The notes: a model not told the origin generated them from the sequence alone. A stretch of 64,000 nucleotides of DNA from Chamaecyparis obtusa (GCA_027943335.1 BSBK01004085.1:62001-126000); one strand, 5' to 3'; numbered from the stretch's first letter, positions 24,267-37,044 are shown. Numbers and translations: made by a program.

Positions 24267-25444
24267 TTAGACTCTCTCCTTTTTTGAATCAAGACTTACC
24301 TCAGGGTGTCTTGTACTGTCCTCTTCTTGCACATATGTTATTTTCTTCTCTCCTTGTGAGGATGATGGATTATCTAGGCACCTATAGGAAGGGTGACCCA
24401 ATTGTTCGCAGTTGTAACATTTCATGGTGACAAAGTGTGAACTTCTACCAAAACTTTCATATCTTCCTCTTCCACCACTATTAGAACTCCTACCTCTGTT
24501 ATAGCTACCTCTATTTCTTGGCTCACTTGCCTGCTCAATCAACTTAGAGTCTCCTTGAACTCTATGCTCATTAATTCTACCACTAGAACCTCCTCTATGT
24601 CCTCCTCTAGAGTCTCTGCCTCTTCCTCTACCCCTAGAGTTTGAATCTTGTTAATTTTTTATCTTTTCCTCCACTTTGAGGGCCATTTGAAAACACCCAT
24701 GGATAGTAGTTAAGGTAAAGAGGCTTAGTTCTTCTTGAATATTCCACTTAAGGCCATTGAGATACCTAGCTATCTTGATGCTTTTTATCTCTTGCACTCT
24801 AGATCTAAGACATAACTTCTAAGATTCCTCAGTATAGGCAGCCACATCCATGTCTCTTTGTCTCAGATTCTGTCTCCTTTTGTGTACTTGAATCTCATAG
24901 TCCTCTGGTAGGTAATTTTCCTTTACCTTGGCCACGATATCCTTCTAATTGGCTATTGGCTTCTTCCCTTCACTCTCTCTTTCTTCTTTTAGAAACTTCC
25001 ACAAGGTTAGGGCTTGTCCCTTCAACCTAGATTTTTTTATCTTCACTTTTTGGGCCTCTGTAACCCCATCACACTTGAAATGATTTTCCATGCCTTCAAT
25101 CCATTCCATTACCAATTTTGCATCCATCCCACTAGTGAACATAGGGAAACCTTCAAGTGGCTTTCCACTTAATTCTTTAACAGCTTTGAGAAAAGGTTCC
25201 TCTTATAAAGGAGGTCTGGTTCTGGTACTACATCTTCTTCCTTTGGTGCCTTTCCCTTTTCTTTTTCCTCTGCTAACTGTTCCTTGACTTTGATTGCAGT
25301 CTCTACAACTTCTAATTTTTGCTTCATTTCCTCCATAGATTCCTCTAGGATTCTATTCTTCTCTTGCTACTCTGAAAAATCCCTTGACATCTCTGCATTT
25401 TTCACCATGGTGTCATCTCCTACCGACTCACTAATCTCTAACAT
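24267..25444 (-). pseudogene. Chromovirus B gag (decayed)
   Basis: A start is possible at ATG 25444 (MLEISESVGDDTMVKN). An acidic/basic coiled region and a gag core follow, with EWIEGMENHFKCDGVTEAQK and LKGQALTLWKFLKEE. A long R/G/S-rich nucleic-acid-binding stretch leads to the zinc knuckle CYNCEQLGHPSYRC (CX2CX4HX4C) near 24390-24430. From 25142 to 24267 the frame is continuous apart from about three stops, and a frameshift lies near 25200. Confidence 0.85.
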
Positions 25445-25473
25445 ACACAATGTACTTCCCAAGCCTTGCAATG

Positions 25474-25488
25474 GCTCAGATACCACTT
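25474..25488 (-). other. Primer-binding site of chromovirus B
   Basis: The minus strand reads TGGTATCTGAGCC two bases from the LTR end, an iMet primer site with one change from TGGTATCAGAGCC. Confidence 0.85.
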
Positions 25489-27085
25489 TGATGGGGAGAT
25501 TCCACTTCAAGAGCTTCCTTTCTCTTTCTAAGGCTTCTTCTTAGCCTTCCTAGGGCAACCTATATTTTCCCTAATCAAAGGATTCTTTCTTCAATCCTCA
25601 ACTCCACCGAATCTCACCAATCAACTTCAAACCTTCTCCACTTCTTCTCAACTCTCACTGCACACAAGGGTCCTATTCAAGGCAGCCATGTTTAAATATT
25701 TCTTGGCATGTTCATAGGTCTCCAACCTCCTTCTCCTTCATTCCCTAGCAATATTGTGTATCCTTTTCCATGATCCTTCAAGAGCTTTGCAATTGGGTTC
25801 TTTATTCCCTATGTTTTAGGCCTTGTAGCCTTTTTGCCCAATTGGGCCTCCTAGAACTTGTAAACTTTGTATTTCTCTAGTTTCTCCTTAATAATCCTCT
25901 AAAATAACTTTTTATTCCTTCTAAGATCAACCTAGGCTTTAAGATTTCCTAGGTCTTGGCTCCTCCGAGTGTTTGTACACTAGATTTTCAGCAAACCCCT
26001 ATTTTTAAGGGTTTCTAGGGCATGTAGACCAGTTTATCTTTTATTGGCTTCTAATGTGCTCAAATGAGCTCCCATGCACTTATCCTCTCATCCAAATTAC
26101 CATGTCTCATTACCTTATACTCTCCACCTCGAGATTGGCTCGATCTAATCCATTCAGCAAGTCTTATTGCTTCTACAACTCTGCAAACTCCTGTACTCAC
26201 CTAGGGCTTGCTTGTAAAACTAGCTCCCCTACATGAAATGAACTCACAAGACATATTTACACTATATATAGTAACCTTCTTGATTCCAAGTGGCCATAAG
26301 GTTTCCACTGCTACAACTCAAGAAGGAGCCATATTTACATGGTTATCTTTGTTCAGGACAACGAACTAGAGAAAACAAAAGAATTTACAAGAAACTAAAG
26401 AAATGGAAAAACTTCACAAACCAAAGCCACAAAAATTATCTATATATAATGAACTAAGTACTCAATGCTTAATAGTTGGCCATTCAATCCATTTAGGTCT
26501 GGATGAAGGCTAAACAGTGTCTTTGAGTCTTAAAACTAGTGGCTCTACCAAGTCAATCTATACAATCTGACCTCTAACTACTAAATTAGGGTTTATTTTG
26601 TCTTAAATATTCCTTCCTCATGTGTTTAGACCCTAAGGTTGGGATTTAGACCTCATTAAGTCCATTTGCAAGATTTTAGGAAAGTTGTCATGACAACTTT
26701 TCAAAATTGTAAAGTTGTCATGAGCAACTTTTACATCTTTTGCATTTGTGCTACTCCATTGCTCTTAGCTTATCTAGAGCTCGTATAAATCAACCTAATG
26801 GTTCCAAAATCCCACTTGGATATCATTTTCTAACTTTTTACTCATTTTGGAGTCCTGGTCCATGCATTTGACCAGTTGACCCTTCTAGGTTCATGCTGAA
26901 AATTCACTGATTTAAGACTACCAAGCCTAGGAGTAAACCTAAGCAACTAGACACTCCTATTTACAAGACTCTCACACACCTTTGGGACTTTATTTTAGTC
27001 TTTATTCATTGATGGTTGGCTAGAACCATCTACAAGCCAAAATTTCCTAGGATCTTCACTAGGACCCTAAGGTGCTCCTGCACCA
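25489..27085 (-). repeat. 5' LTR of chromovirus B
   Basis: Runs TGATGGGGAGATTCC to GGTGCTCCTGCACCA and aligns throughout with 19192-20805. The 20-bp palindrome recurs at 26681-26700. It is followed by the target repeat GGATC. Confidence 0.95.
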
Positions 27086-27090
27086 GGATC

Positions 27091-28000
27091 CCTTTTGAGC
27101 ATGTCATTCAATGGTTTTACTATCTTAGCAAAATCACTAATGAACTTCCTTACAAAATTTATCTTACCAAAGAATTATTTAAGTTCCTTCTTGCTATTGG
27201 GTGGACCCAACTTCAAAATAACATCAACTTAGCCAAGGTTAATTGATATTCTACCTTCCAAGATCACATGACCAAGCAATTTTCCTTTTGTAACTCTGAA
27301 CACACACTTCTTTGGGTTGAGAAATATTACATGTCTCCTGCATCTTTTGAGCACTTTATGAAAATAATCCATATGATCAATTTGACCTTTCAAAAAGACT
27401 GTTAAGTCATCCATATAAATAATGATAATTTTTCCTTCTAAATCCTTGAAAGTGGCATGCATTTTTCTTAGAAAGGTTTCCCCAACATTAATTAAACCAA
27501 AGAGAAACCGACAATAGGAAAACATGCCCCACTTAGTAGTGAATGGTGTCTTTAATATGTCTTCCTCCTACACCATGACCTAATTGTAACTTTAATAACC
27601 ATATTGGAATGACATCATTTGTAATTTATTTACCATCTGGAAAACCTCATCAAGAGATGGTAGGGGGTAGTTTTCCTTTCGGGGGCTTGGTTTGAATTTT
27701 GAATGTCCACACATAACCTTATCTCTCCACTCTTCTTTCTTAGTGGGACCAAGTGTGTGACTTACATGGAGTTCCTGATTGGAAAAATAATCTTTTTATC
27801 CAATATATTTTGAACTTCCTTTTGTATTAATGGTTCTATCATTGGATTGACCTATCTCTATCTCTATCAGAAAGGCTTGGCATTCAGTTTAAGTGGAATA
27901 TTGTGCACTATGAACAAGGTATCATAAGTTTTCAATTCTTCATATCTCCAAGCTATGGCATCTCGATACTCAGTAAGGAGTTGCAATATTTTTCTTTTCT
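27091..28000 (-). pseudogene. Element L reverse transcriptase (decayed)
   Basis: From about 28000 downward: ELKTYDTLFIVHNIPLKLNA, EKKSGEIRLCVDIQN-like block, then RFLFGLINVGETFLRKM. The catalytic motif is IIIIYMDDLTVF (near 27400-27430), followed by LKRCRRHVIFLNPKKC and GKLLGHVILEGRI. The wording of these blocks is that of Tat-type rather than chromoviral RT. The last part (FFGKINFVRKFISDFAKIVK) runs up to the chromovirus B insertion. Confidence 0.85.
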
Positions 28001-28384
28001 CATCTTCTGTGTCAACCTTCCCAATATGAACCTCTCTCAGGTCATCATTTATTCCAAGGTTTTATGTTTCACATTTGTCACCCCCAGGTGTTGGCTCATA
28101 TTTAATTTTTGTAGATAATTAATCTTTATTAAATATCCTCTCTAAAGTTGTCATTCCTTTGGGAATGGCGTTGGTTTTTAGGTTCATGATTCCTTGATTG
28201 TTTGACTCCCTCGATTCATCTTGTTCTTCATCAATGACTTGATTTTCAAACACACCAGCACACATGATAAATTCTAGCATATGTTGGTCATCTTGAAACA
28301 CATGGAAATTGGTAATAATGTCAGGAATTTTTGAGGTATTAACAAGCTCAACTAAGAATCTCTTCAATTTGGATCTTTCCATAG

Positions 28385-28800
28385 GGTGTAATGAACTATA
28401 AGACACTTCCAGTGCATCTAAAATGACATTATTTCTCCTTGGGATAGATTTGATGTTAAATTATTCAAAATAATCGATTAGATCCCATACTTGATAGTAG
28501 TAAGTAATCAACCTTCTATCATTTCATGAGTATTGGCTACGAATCTGCTTGATAACTAACTAGGAATCACCTTCCACCACTAGAGATTTAATATTCTTCT
28601 CATGCACCATGAGAGGATTTGTGATCTAGTACCTCATACTCTACAACATTGTTAGTACATAAAAATTTCAATCTATATGCAGCATAGAAGGACTAACCTC
28701 TTGGGTTAATCAATTCAATTCCATCTCCGACCACTTGCTTGCACTTAGAACCATCAAAATGCAACTTCCATACCTAATGTTGCTTGACCGGTTGTGGTTT
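28385..28800 (-). pseudogene. Element L second (archaeal-type) RNase H
   Basis: Read from 28800 down: VWKLHFDGSKCKQVVGDGI, then FLCTNNVVEYEVL, then SLVVEGDS and, with stops between, VWDLIDYFE and FNIKSIPRRNN. The DGS, EYE and GDS blocks are the acidic active-site signature of the archaeal-type RNase H known from Tat elements. It lies between protease and RT, before the RT rather than after the Ty3 RNase H. Several stops interrupt it, so it is inactive. Confidence 0.75.
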
Positions 28801-29753
28801 AGGCTAAGATATGCTTTAAGTCCTCAAAACTTCTGGTTTTGAGGTATGGTCTAAATAATTTCCTAATGGAGTTCCACTTTCATTAGGAGAAAACTTTTTG
28901 AGCTCATACTCCTCATTTGGATCAATGTCAATCAAGGGTGCTTCTAATTTTGTTTCCTTTGGCTTGATTTCTTTTGAAATTTGAGATCTCTCGTAGGGAG
29001 GTAGACAACCATCATGCGAAGTACCTTTTATGTCCTCATTAGGTGTAGAGATTTTTCCATCTGAACTTGAGAGCTCACCCTTTGTTTGCACTATCAATTG
29101 ATGTTTATTGTATGGTGGTAAGCCTCCACCATCTGACGAAATGTCAGTGAAAGCATCTAGTTCAACACTCCCATATTATGATCCTAAGCTCTAACTCTCT
29201 TTGATTTTTTGAGACATCTGGGTCAACCCCCTTGATAATCCATCTTGACAACTAGAGCATGTAAATTTTGAATGGTTTAAATGATGCATGCAAAAATATC
29301 CTAGTAACAAATGAATGTTTGGATCTACATCATAATCAAGGTGTTTCAAATTCTTAGTCATGTTTTTAGTGAAATATTGGAAGATTTATTCATCAACATA
29401 GAATTATTGTAAACCCAACACAGGAATGTCATTGGAATCATCCTTTTCTTTGATCTGGAACATGAGAATTTTATCCAATTGGTAGACACCTAAATCAGAT
29501 TGTGTAAACAACACTTCATTCAGAGCATTATAATATGTGATCTTTTTCAGTTTGTTCTTTGCATCAATCTTGATTTGGTTATTTAATCCCTTCTAGGGAA
29601 GTCATAACTATGTGAAATTAATGGAGATCCAACCTCACAAACACTTCATCCATTCCCTACTCAGTAACATCTCGTATGTCTCAGGGATATCTACCAGTAT
29701 GTCAATGTATTCTTGTACCCTGGGATTAGAAACAAGTTGAGTATGTACATATT
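28801..29753 (-). pseudogene. Element L protease-to-RNase H linker
   Basis: A partly open stretch with no known domain. It includes 93 open codons at 28816-29097 and two copies of an SSDG/SHDG...LPPY motif (SSDGGGLPPYN and SHDGCLPPYER). A conserved-looking segment SDLGVYQLDKILMFQIKEKD lies near 29470. It may be a spacer of the polyprotein. Confidence 0.5.
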
Positions 29754-29948
29754 TTAGAACACTAGAATAACTTTAACCTTTGTTTTGTCCACCTGTATAA
29801 CCACCCTGTTAGTGGCTTGGGGAACCATCACTAGCTTTTGACAGATCATGAGCAGTGTGACATTACAAGAATCCCCTGATTCAATCAGATAGTTGTGTAA
29901 ATTCTTGCCAAACATACATAAACTTTCTAGGAATAGGGGCACCTCCAA
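29754..29948 (-). pseudogene. Element L protease fragment
   Basis: An open stretch with NYLIESGDSCNVTLLMICQK and RVVIQVDKTKVKVI, matching Ty3 aspartic protease around the active site. The catalytic D-S-G appears as E-S-G, so the enzyme would be dead even without the surrounding stops. Confidence 0.75.
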
Positions 29949-30149
29949 TTTTTCTTTAACATAGTAGGAAATGCTTCAAAAGTATTCACATTTGATGTAG
30001 GAGCCCATGTATTACTACCTGATGCATTTTGTTTGGAGTGATATGAAGACTTCAAAAGTGTCACTCTCTTTAAGGGCATATTTGTAGCATGTCAAACATT
30101 GAGGTGTTTTCTTTAGTTCTTTTGATTTCTTCCACAATATTGTACTTTT

Positions 30150-31660
30150 TAATGGACTAAGCCAAATTTTTGAACATAGTGGGTACACTCACGGGTAGTG
30201 AAGCAATAACATTTGAGCCTTTTGGGGGTGTTGGATTATTGTTGGCCTAAGGATCCATTGATGTTGGCTGTATCCCTAGAGGAATACCATCATTTAAATG
30301 TTCCTGTCTACTTCTTAGGTTATATGTATTATGGTTGTTATTTCGGAAAGCATGGACCTCATAATACTCAAACTCATTCTCCTTTTGAAATGGGAATACA
30401 AATTCATCCTCTTAAGTGTTACAATTGTAACTTTCCCCTATCTCAAGTTCATATGAATCAAACAATATTGTGTTAAACTAGACAAGAGACTCATTAGAAC
30501 CCTGAGATTGTTGATTACATGGGTCATTTCTATACCCATTATCACTTTTGGACACACCTGTAGATCCTATAAAATTAACATCAATAGATTCATATATAGT
30601 TTCATTATTAGAAGGTATGCTACCATTTTTAGGTTAGGTATTCAAAGGTCTATTGGGTCTTTGTTGTCCAAATCATTTATCTTATGTATTGTTATTGTAG
30701 TTATTATAACTTCGATTCTTATTTTGAGGATAGGAATTTAGGGCAATAGTTTGTCTTTGATAGCTACCTTGGTTTTGAGGTGGATTCAATTTCATCCTAG
30801 TAAGCTCATTGGTCGCTTGAGAAATAATCTTTTTTATGACCCCTTACTCGGATGCTAAATGGTTTTTAGGTTCATTCAGAGGCATGATTCATTGCTTAAA
30901 AAAGGTCATTTTATGGGCCTCATAGTTTGTTTATGTGATAGTCGATGGTGGGGCAGTGAGTTGAGGTGTTGGTATGGGGTTGAGCATTGGGGTATGATTG
31001 CTCAAAGAAGGATTAATAGTTGGAAGTGGGTTTGTAGAAGTAGTGTTTCCAAATAATGGAAAAGTACTGAAGTTTCCACCAACCTGTGAATACATCTACT
31101 GAAATGTAATAGCTTCATTACACACTTTTTCCAAGGTATCAATGTTTGCTAGTGGGAGCCTTCTAAGAAAAAATGTAGTCAAAGGGTCTAAGGCTTGTAG
31201 GTAGATTTGTATAGTAACATCTACTGGTACCATATATGGAGCTTCAAGTTTATGATGCATCTTGTAAAAATGATGAATAAACAAAGCAATGGGCTTATGA
31301 GGCTCTTTCCTAGTTGATTAAAAATGTTGATGAAGATTGGAAGGATCTACATAGAGTTTGAATTGGTTTAGGAATTTGGTTACAAAATCTAGCCATGTAG
31401 TAATGGATCCTCTTGGCAAATTTAAGTACCAATTGTAGGAAAACTCACCAAGGGTATATGGAAATACACAACATGGAACATCTTGATGTGTGATTTCCTT
31501 TTAGTTCATATTTCCTTGAAGGTATGAATGTGATCTTTCGTTGTCCTATATTCACCATACAAAAATTGGGTAAAAAAATTCTTGGGATTCTTAGGTAGCT
31601 TGTGTAACTAACAAACCATATTCAATGGGGAACTTTGTGCTTTAGTAAAGAAAGACATTT
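30150..31660 (-). pseudogene. Element L gag (decayed)
   Basis: Minus-strand fragments give a retrotransposon gag core: FPYTLGEFSYNWYLNLPRGS and TTWLDFVTKFLNQF (near 31380-31460), then the open stretch at 31096-31284 with IQIYLQALDPLTTFFLRRLP. A proline-rich tail with many stops follows. A later piece (YNIVEEIKRTKENTSMFDML near 30090-30150) is the pre-protease segment seen in Tat polyproteins. Confidence 0.7.
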
Positions 31661-31920
31661 GGATAGGTGGTGGCAAATTTTTATTTGTGTTTATGGTTGT
31701 AGCAATACATGGAGAGTGATGTGTGATTGTTGGGTAAATGTGTCTTGCAATCTGGATAGATGGTCAATGGGGTTTGTCTTTGGTTTTCCCTTTGTCCTTG
31801 TGATCTTTGCAATAGTGGGTGAGCTCAAGGAACTCACCTCTTTTTGGAGAGGATATAAACACTCGATCGAACCTCTCTGGTGAGGAAGATCTGATGTTTT
31901 CTATCATTTTGTTCGAAGGA
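31661..31920 (-). other. Leader of element L
   Basis: Lies between the primer site and the first gag-like codons. No coding signal was found. Confidence 0.5.
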
Positions 31921-31936
31921 CCTCCTTCTAGTGCCA
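31921..31936 (-). other. Primer-binding site of element L
   Basis: Four bases inside the 5' LTR the minus strand reads TGGCACTAGAAGGAGG. Its complement ends in GTGCCA, as a tRNA acceptor end would. It is not the iMet site used by the other elements here. I cannot name the tRNA. Confidence 0.6.
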
Positions 31937-34323
31937 CTTTTGTTGAGTGTTGTATTTACATGAGGTAACACTTAGGGATAAGTAATGAAAATCCCTCTCT
32001 TAAAAAAGTGATGAAGTCTCTCCCAAGGTTCTTAGTGGTCGTGGTACAACCACATGGAGGCTCAATTGAAGATAAATATGAATTTTCACAAGGAGGCCTT
32101 TGCTGGTTCATTTCAAATGGGCTGAAACACTAAATCCAATAACACTTTTTTACATTTTCAATTTTCAAAGCTAACATTCATTCAAATTTATCCATGCAAT
32201 CTAAATTAAATTCTAGAATGAATTTCTAACTTTGACCTTGTTTCCAAAAAAATGAAAATATGAAGGTAATGAGAGACTTAAACAAATAACTGAAATAAAT
32301 TCCTAAAGGACATCAACCACCAATGATTCAAATTGCATATTAAATTTCAGATAGATAAAGAAAACCCACAAAACATGAATTAGAATAACTCACAACTCAT
32401 ATTCAACATAAGCAATCATCAATGAAATTTTAATAGGATAGATAATATCTCAAAATTCATCAAATTACGAAGCCATCCATGTATGCACACATGTGAGACA
32501 AATTTATCATTAAGCACAATCAAGAATATCTTCTCCAAACAATTGTCACAATGAGTAGATTCAATAACAATTAATACCAAATTAATAGTTCAAAGGAACA
32601 ATCACATAGAAACACACTTGGATCTTGAATCTTGAAAATAAATTCTCAAAACTCACATAGATGGAAAATAAACACACCATGAATGCAACACCAGATGTAT
32701 ATTAATTTCTAATGCAAAATATTTGACCCTAATTACAATACCCAGATGTGATTATATAGTGTTTACATCATGAAATTGCAAAATCCTATAATTAGGGTTT
32801 CCAACCACATAAAAATAGTGAAATAAACTAACAATTGAAGTTTAACTCAAGAAAGTAACTTCTAAACTAATATATATCATGTTGACTTTGATTTTCATTG
32901 TTTTTGTCACTAAAATCATGCAAAATCAAGCCCAAAACGTGCCCTCCAAATCTAGAATGAAGTGAAGTTGTCCACCATTTTGCAAAAAATGCCTCTATTG
33001 AGCTTGCAAGTTGATTTTAATGCCCAAAATCAAAGGAATGAACTACGATTTGACTATACAACTGATGAATAACCTTAAGAAAGCCAAAAATGATGCATAA
33101 TATGCAATCTACAACCTTGAAATGTTGATTTTTGATGAAAAATGGGATTTTTGTCAGTTTTGGGTTTGCTTTCTTTTACAAATTTTGGACCATGGGTTGT
33201 TGATAATGATGATAGGACATGGAAGTATTAGTGAAGGAAATAAAAAAAGTTCTTATCCTTGAGGGAGAACACTTAGAATAGCTTCTTTGAATTTCTCAAT
33301 AATTGCACTTACTTCCTCAAAATCAGGCAACTTCATGAACTCCAAATGAGTTTGTTGATTTTGCTTCATCTCTCTTCTTCTAAATCATCTCTAGCCTTTT
33401 ATTATACTCCTTAACTACACTTTTGATGAACCTCATCCACATATCCAATTTATCAAGCTCTCCATCTTCAAACACTTCCTCTAGAATATCTGGACTTTGC
33501 TTCCTTATTTTCCCCAAGTCCTTAAAATTATGTCCCCAAATTTAGGCATTCCCATTAATGTAATTATCTCCTCCTGAAACTATATAACATAATTGATTTA
33601 TCTCTTTAAACATAACACAAAAATGCATACAAATTAATTGGATGGAATATTTACCAAACTCCTCCAACTCCTTCCTCCAATTTGCACATGCCTTAAAGAA
33701 TGAGTTAGTACTCTCGGGAGATACCCTCTTCTCAATATTCTCTTGTAGTGCTATCTCAGGGTTAGTTTGGTTAATGGGACCAATTAATTGTGAAATGTAG
33801 TCCTTAAGAACTTTATTTTACTGATGTAGAACCTAAATTTTGTTATTGTCCTCTTGCATGTATCTAAATAATAAACTCACTCCCAATGTCTCTAATGCCT
33901 TTCTACCCTCTTTGGTGGGTTCTTCTAATTCTACTTCCTCCATTATGTAATTATCTAGAGTGACCTCCTCAACACTAATATTTGGTGGAGGTACCGCTAC
34001 TTGTGCCTTCCAACTCCTACTTTTGTCTCTTCTCACATACAAAATTTGTTGAGCCTTCCTGCTAGGCTCCCCTTGGTGGAATGCTTGACCAATTTAAAAG
34101 ATAAACACACTCTATCTCTATGTATGTTATTTTAAAGGGTTGGACCGCCTTAGCTAGCTAGATAGGTTTGGAGCTAACTATGAGCGGTTCATAAGGGTCC
34201 ACATTAATCATTGAAGGACCAACCTACATTTCCTCCACTTCCTCTTGTTCCTATAACTCTTATTACTATAACTTTCTTTGGATTGTTATCTATGTGCTCT
34301 AAAGATGTAGGTGATATGGGTTC

Positions 34324-35958
34324 CTCAATTTCTCCTCTAGCTCTTCTTTCTACTCAGACTCTTGTGGCTGCATTGACTCTCCATACTTAAGCTACTCAAA
34401 TTCTTCCCTATAAGTATCCACTTCACCTTCATCTAACCCCCCTGGGGTACCAATTTCTATATCCTTATCAATGGTTTCAATTTCTATCTAGGTATCCCCT
34501 TATGGTGCTCCCTTGTTTTTGTTTATTATATTTTCCCTTGTTCTATAAGAGGAGAGATTTGTACTTCTACTTTAGGTATTTCCTTTTGTACCTTCTCCAT
34601 AGGAGGCTCCTCTTGTTGATAAGGTGTGGGAACTTTCACATCCTATTTCTTTGTGTCTTTTCGTGCATATCTAGTTCCTACATCTCCGTCAAGCATATCT
34701 TCAGTTGACTCCTTATAGCCTAAGAGGTTTTCAAATTCGAAGACATAGAATTCATCTAGACCCAACTGATCTCACTCATCAAGTTTATGCTTTGTTGTTG
34801 AGTCAGATGTCAATATTTCTACTTGTAGGCCAGTTTGGTCAATATCCTCCATAGGAGTTTTGGATAAGTCTTCCAAAGACAGAGTTGTTCTTCCCTACTA
34901 GTAGTTGTGGCTACCATCTTTGTTTTCCTTCTAACTAAAGGAACATCATCCTTGCTTAGTTCTTCTTCCTCTTCCACGAGCTTCTCCAAAGTGGGAGAAA
35001 TAGGTATTTTCCTCCTTATTTTCTTGTATAATTTATTTTTTGGTTCTAACCCTTTGTTCTTAGGAACTCAAATATGGAAGTTTGGAAGTTTTTGCTACCT
35101 AGATATGGAGGGGGCATCTGCAGATGTATTTTCACTTGTTTTCAAACTAGCCTCTAGGGTAAATTGAGTGGGGGGAGTAGGTAACATAGAAGCTTTCTCC
35201 TCTTGCTCTTGGTGTATTGGCATCCTAGATACATGGCTTCTTATTTCCATATTCCTTGCATGACCAGTAATCATACTTGGAGTAGGAGGTGATGTCTATT
35301 TGAAAGTAGGAATATTCACTTTTGTACCTTTCCCCTTGTCCACCTTTGTTGGATGATCCACCTTTGGCCTTATCAGTATTGGGTTAATTTTCAAGGGTAG
35401 ATGTATCCACTTCTTCGTTACTACTACTACATGCATTACACTATGTTTAATGTCATCGTTCTCTGGGCCTCCTACTTCAGCATTTAGGATAGACTTAGTG
35501 TAGACTTTATCCTTATTATACAAAGGATCCAAGACATCTTCTGAATCCTTGTGCCAAGTTTTTGGAGGAATGTGGATTTGGATGACATGTTTGGCCAATT
35601 CTAGTGATATCCTATAGTAATCCCTAATCCTAACCTTGTAATCATCTACACAATTATCCTAGTGGTCTTCTAAAAGAGGCTCATGATTATAGTAAGATCC
35701 CTTGATTTTTTTGAAGGTTCCTTTAAGGTCAAACATTTCTCTGCTGATTTTTAACTCATCTAGTGGACATTCACCCTATTCCAAATATATAGATTTAGCT
35801 ACCTTGATATCTTGGATTGTATAATCTCCAATTGATATCATAAAATCCCAACAATGTTTTTGCTTCTTCACTATGAGATCATGTGCATCAGCCAATTGTC
35901 TACTCATTTCCATTAGGACGACCTTGTCAGTGGGATATTATGGTATCTTCTTGGGTTT
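34324..35958 (-). pseudogene. LTR segment missing from the sister LTR, with decayed frame
   Basis: Present only in the 5' LTR. In the 3' LTR the flanks join at ...ACGGGTTC|AAGGTAC, and here both borders carry GGGTTC/GGGTTTC, so a deletion at a short repeat is likely. The minus strand has a 100-codon open stretch (35296-35598). If its terminal stop is ignored, it continues as a Pro/Ser/Lys/Glu-rich low-complexity region (RRKIPISPTLEKLVEEEEE). No domain is recognised. Confidence 0.6.
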
Positions 35959-36510
35959 CAAGGTACACCCTTCCACTCTTAGATAAGAAAAGGTTCTAAA
36001 TTGGATGTAGTAACTGCCAACCATATTTATCTTTGTTTCCACCTCTTCTAAGAGTCTCTTTGCATACTCCCACTCAATGGATTAAATGATTGCAAATATG
36101 AAATCATCATTCACAATTATGTACTCTGGACTATCAATGTTGAAATTTTCCATCCTTGCCAACTGAGGGCATACTGTGTAAGGGTATGAATTTTAATATT
36201 GGTATGATCCCTTCTTGTACAAACTTTGATATTGTACCTAGGATACTAGCAAGTATACAAGGTATGAAGTCATATAGAACCTCAGATTAGTCTTCACATT
36301 TTGTAATTGTTCACTAAGATTATCACTGATAATCTTGCCCCAATCAATCTTTTTCTTCCTATCTCTGATGATCTTAATAAAATTTACCATCCACATCTCT
36401 AAATGTCTTTCCTATGGTAAGTCAAGGACTCTTCTTAACAAGGTCATGCAATTTTTCATGTCTTCAATCAAGGAAGCCCTGTGTAGGTACATTCATTTCA
36501 GCTTGTCAAT

Positions 36511-37044
36511 TTACCAGGGGCATGCCAAGTAATCTTTTTTTATCCTATCATAGATGTCTAGGGCATCTTGGAAGTAATATTCCCCACATCCCTTTGAAAT
36601 GAGATAGTAGCAACAAGCAATTGGACTGTGGAATACTTCTTCAATTGCATCTGGTTGAATGTTTAGAACTACATCACTGGCTTTATTCTTTATTCTCCTT
36701 TCATTTAGTACATAGTGATCAGTGATGGTCATGATCATGTCGAGTGAGATAATTGACACCAGTCGCCCAATGGTGTTGACTAATCCTGAGAAGACCATGG
36801 TTATAGCATCAGCTGACTGGTCATAGGGTTCTACAATCTCCTTGAGAAAGGTGTTAAAGTCAATGTGGCATATGTCAATATTTGTAATCTCGGTATGGAG
36901 ATTACCCATCTTAGATGGAGTGGTGTATCCTTTGATTTTATACTTCATTGCTAATGGTGTAGGCATTCCTATAAATCTACACTCAAAGAGTGGACACTTG
37001 TCAGCATGATTTATTGAAAGCAAAAAAATTAAGCTATTAAACAA
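36511..37044 (-). pseudogene. LTR-borne frame of element L, 5' LTR copy
   Basis: An open frame of 177 codons. The part homologous to the 3' LTR copy begins MKYKIKGYTTPSKMGNLHTE. It continues with DFNTFLKEIVEPYDQSADAI, TDHYVLNERRIKNKAS, IQPDAIEEVFHSP and YDRIKKDYLACPW. Differences from the other copy are mostly single residues, and the frame is kept although surrounding LTR sequence has diverged. No signal peptide or membrane segment is evident. Function unknown. It is not gag, protease, RT or integrase. Confidence 0.6.

Larger units (their letters stand above)
19192..27085 (-). mobile_element. Complete Ty3 chromovirus B, innermost of the nest
   Basis: A full-length minus-strand element of 7894 bp with two LTRs (1614 and 1597 bp), primer site, gag, protease, RT, RNase H, integrase, chromodomain and polypurine tract. 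Target duplication GGATC is perfect (19187-19191 and 27086-27090). By eye the LTRs differ at roughly 7% of aligned sites over the first ~560 bp. It carries relatively few lesions: RT-RNase H is one frame with two stops. It sits inside element L between RT and RNase H, so it inserted after L. Confidence 0.95.
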
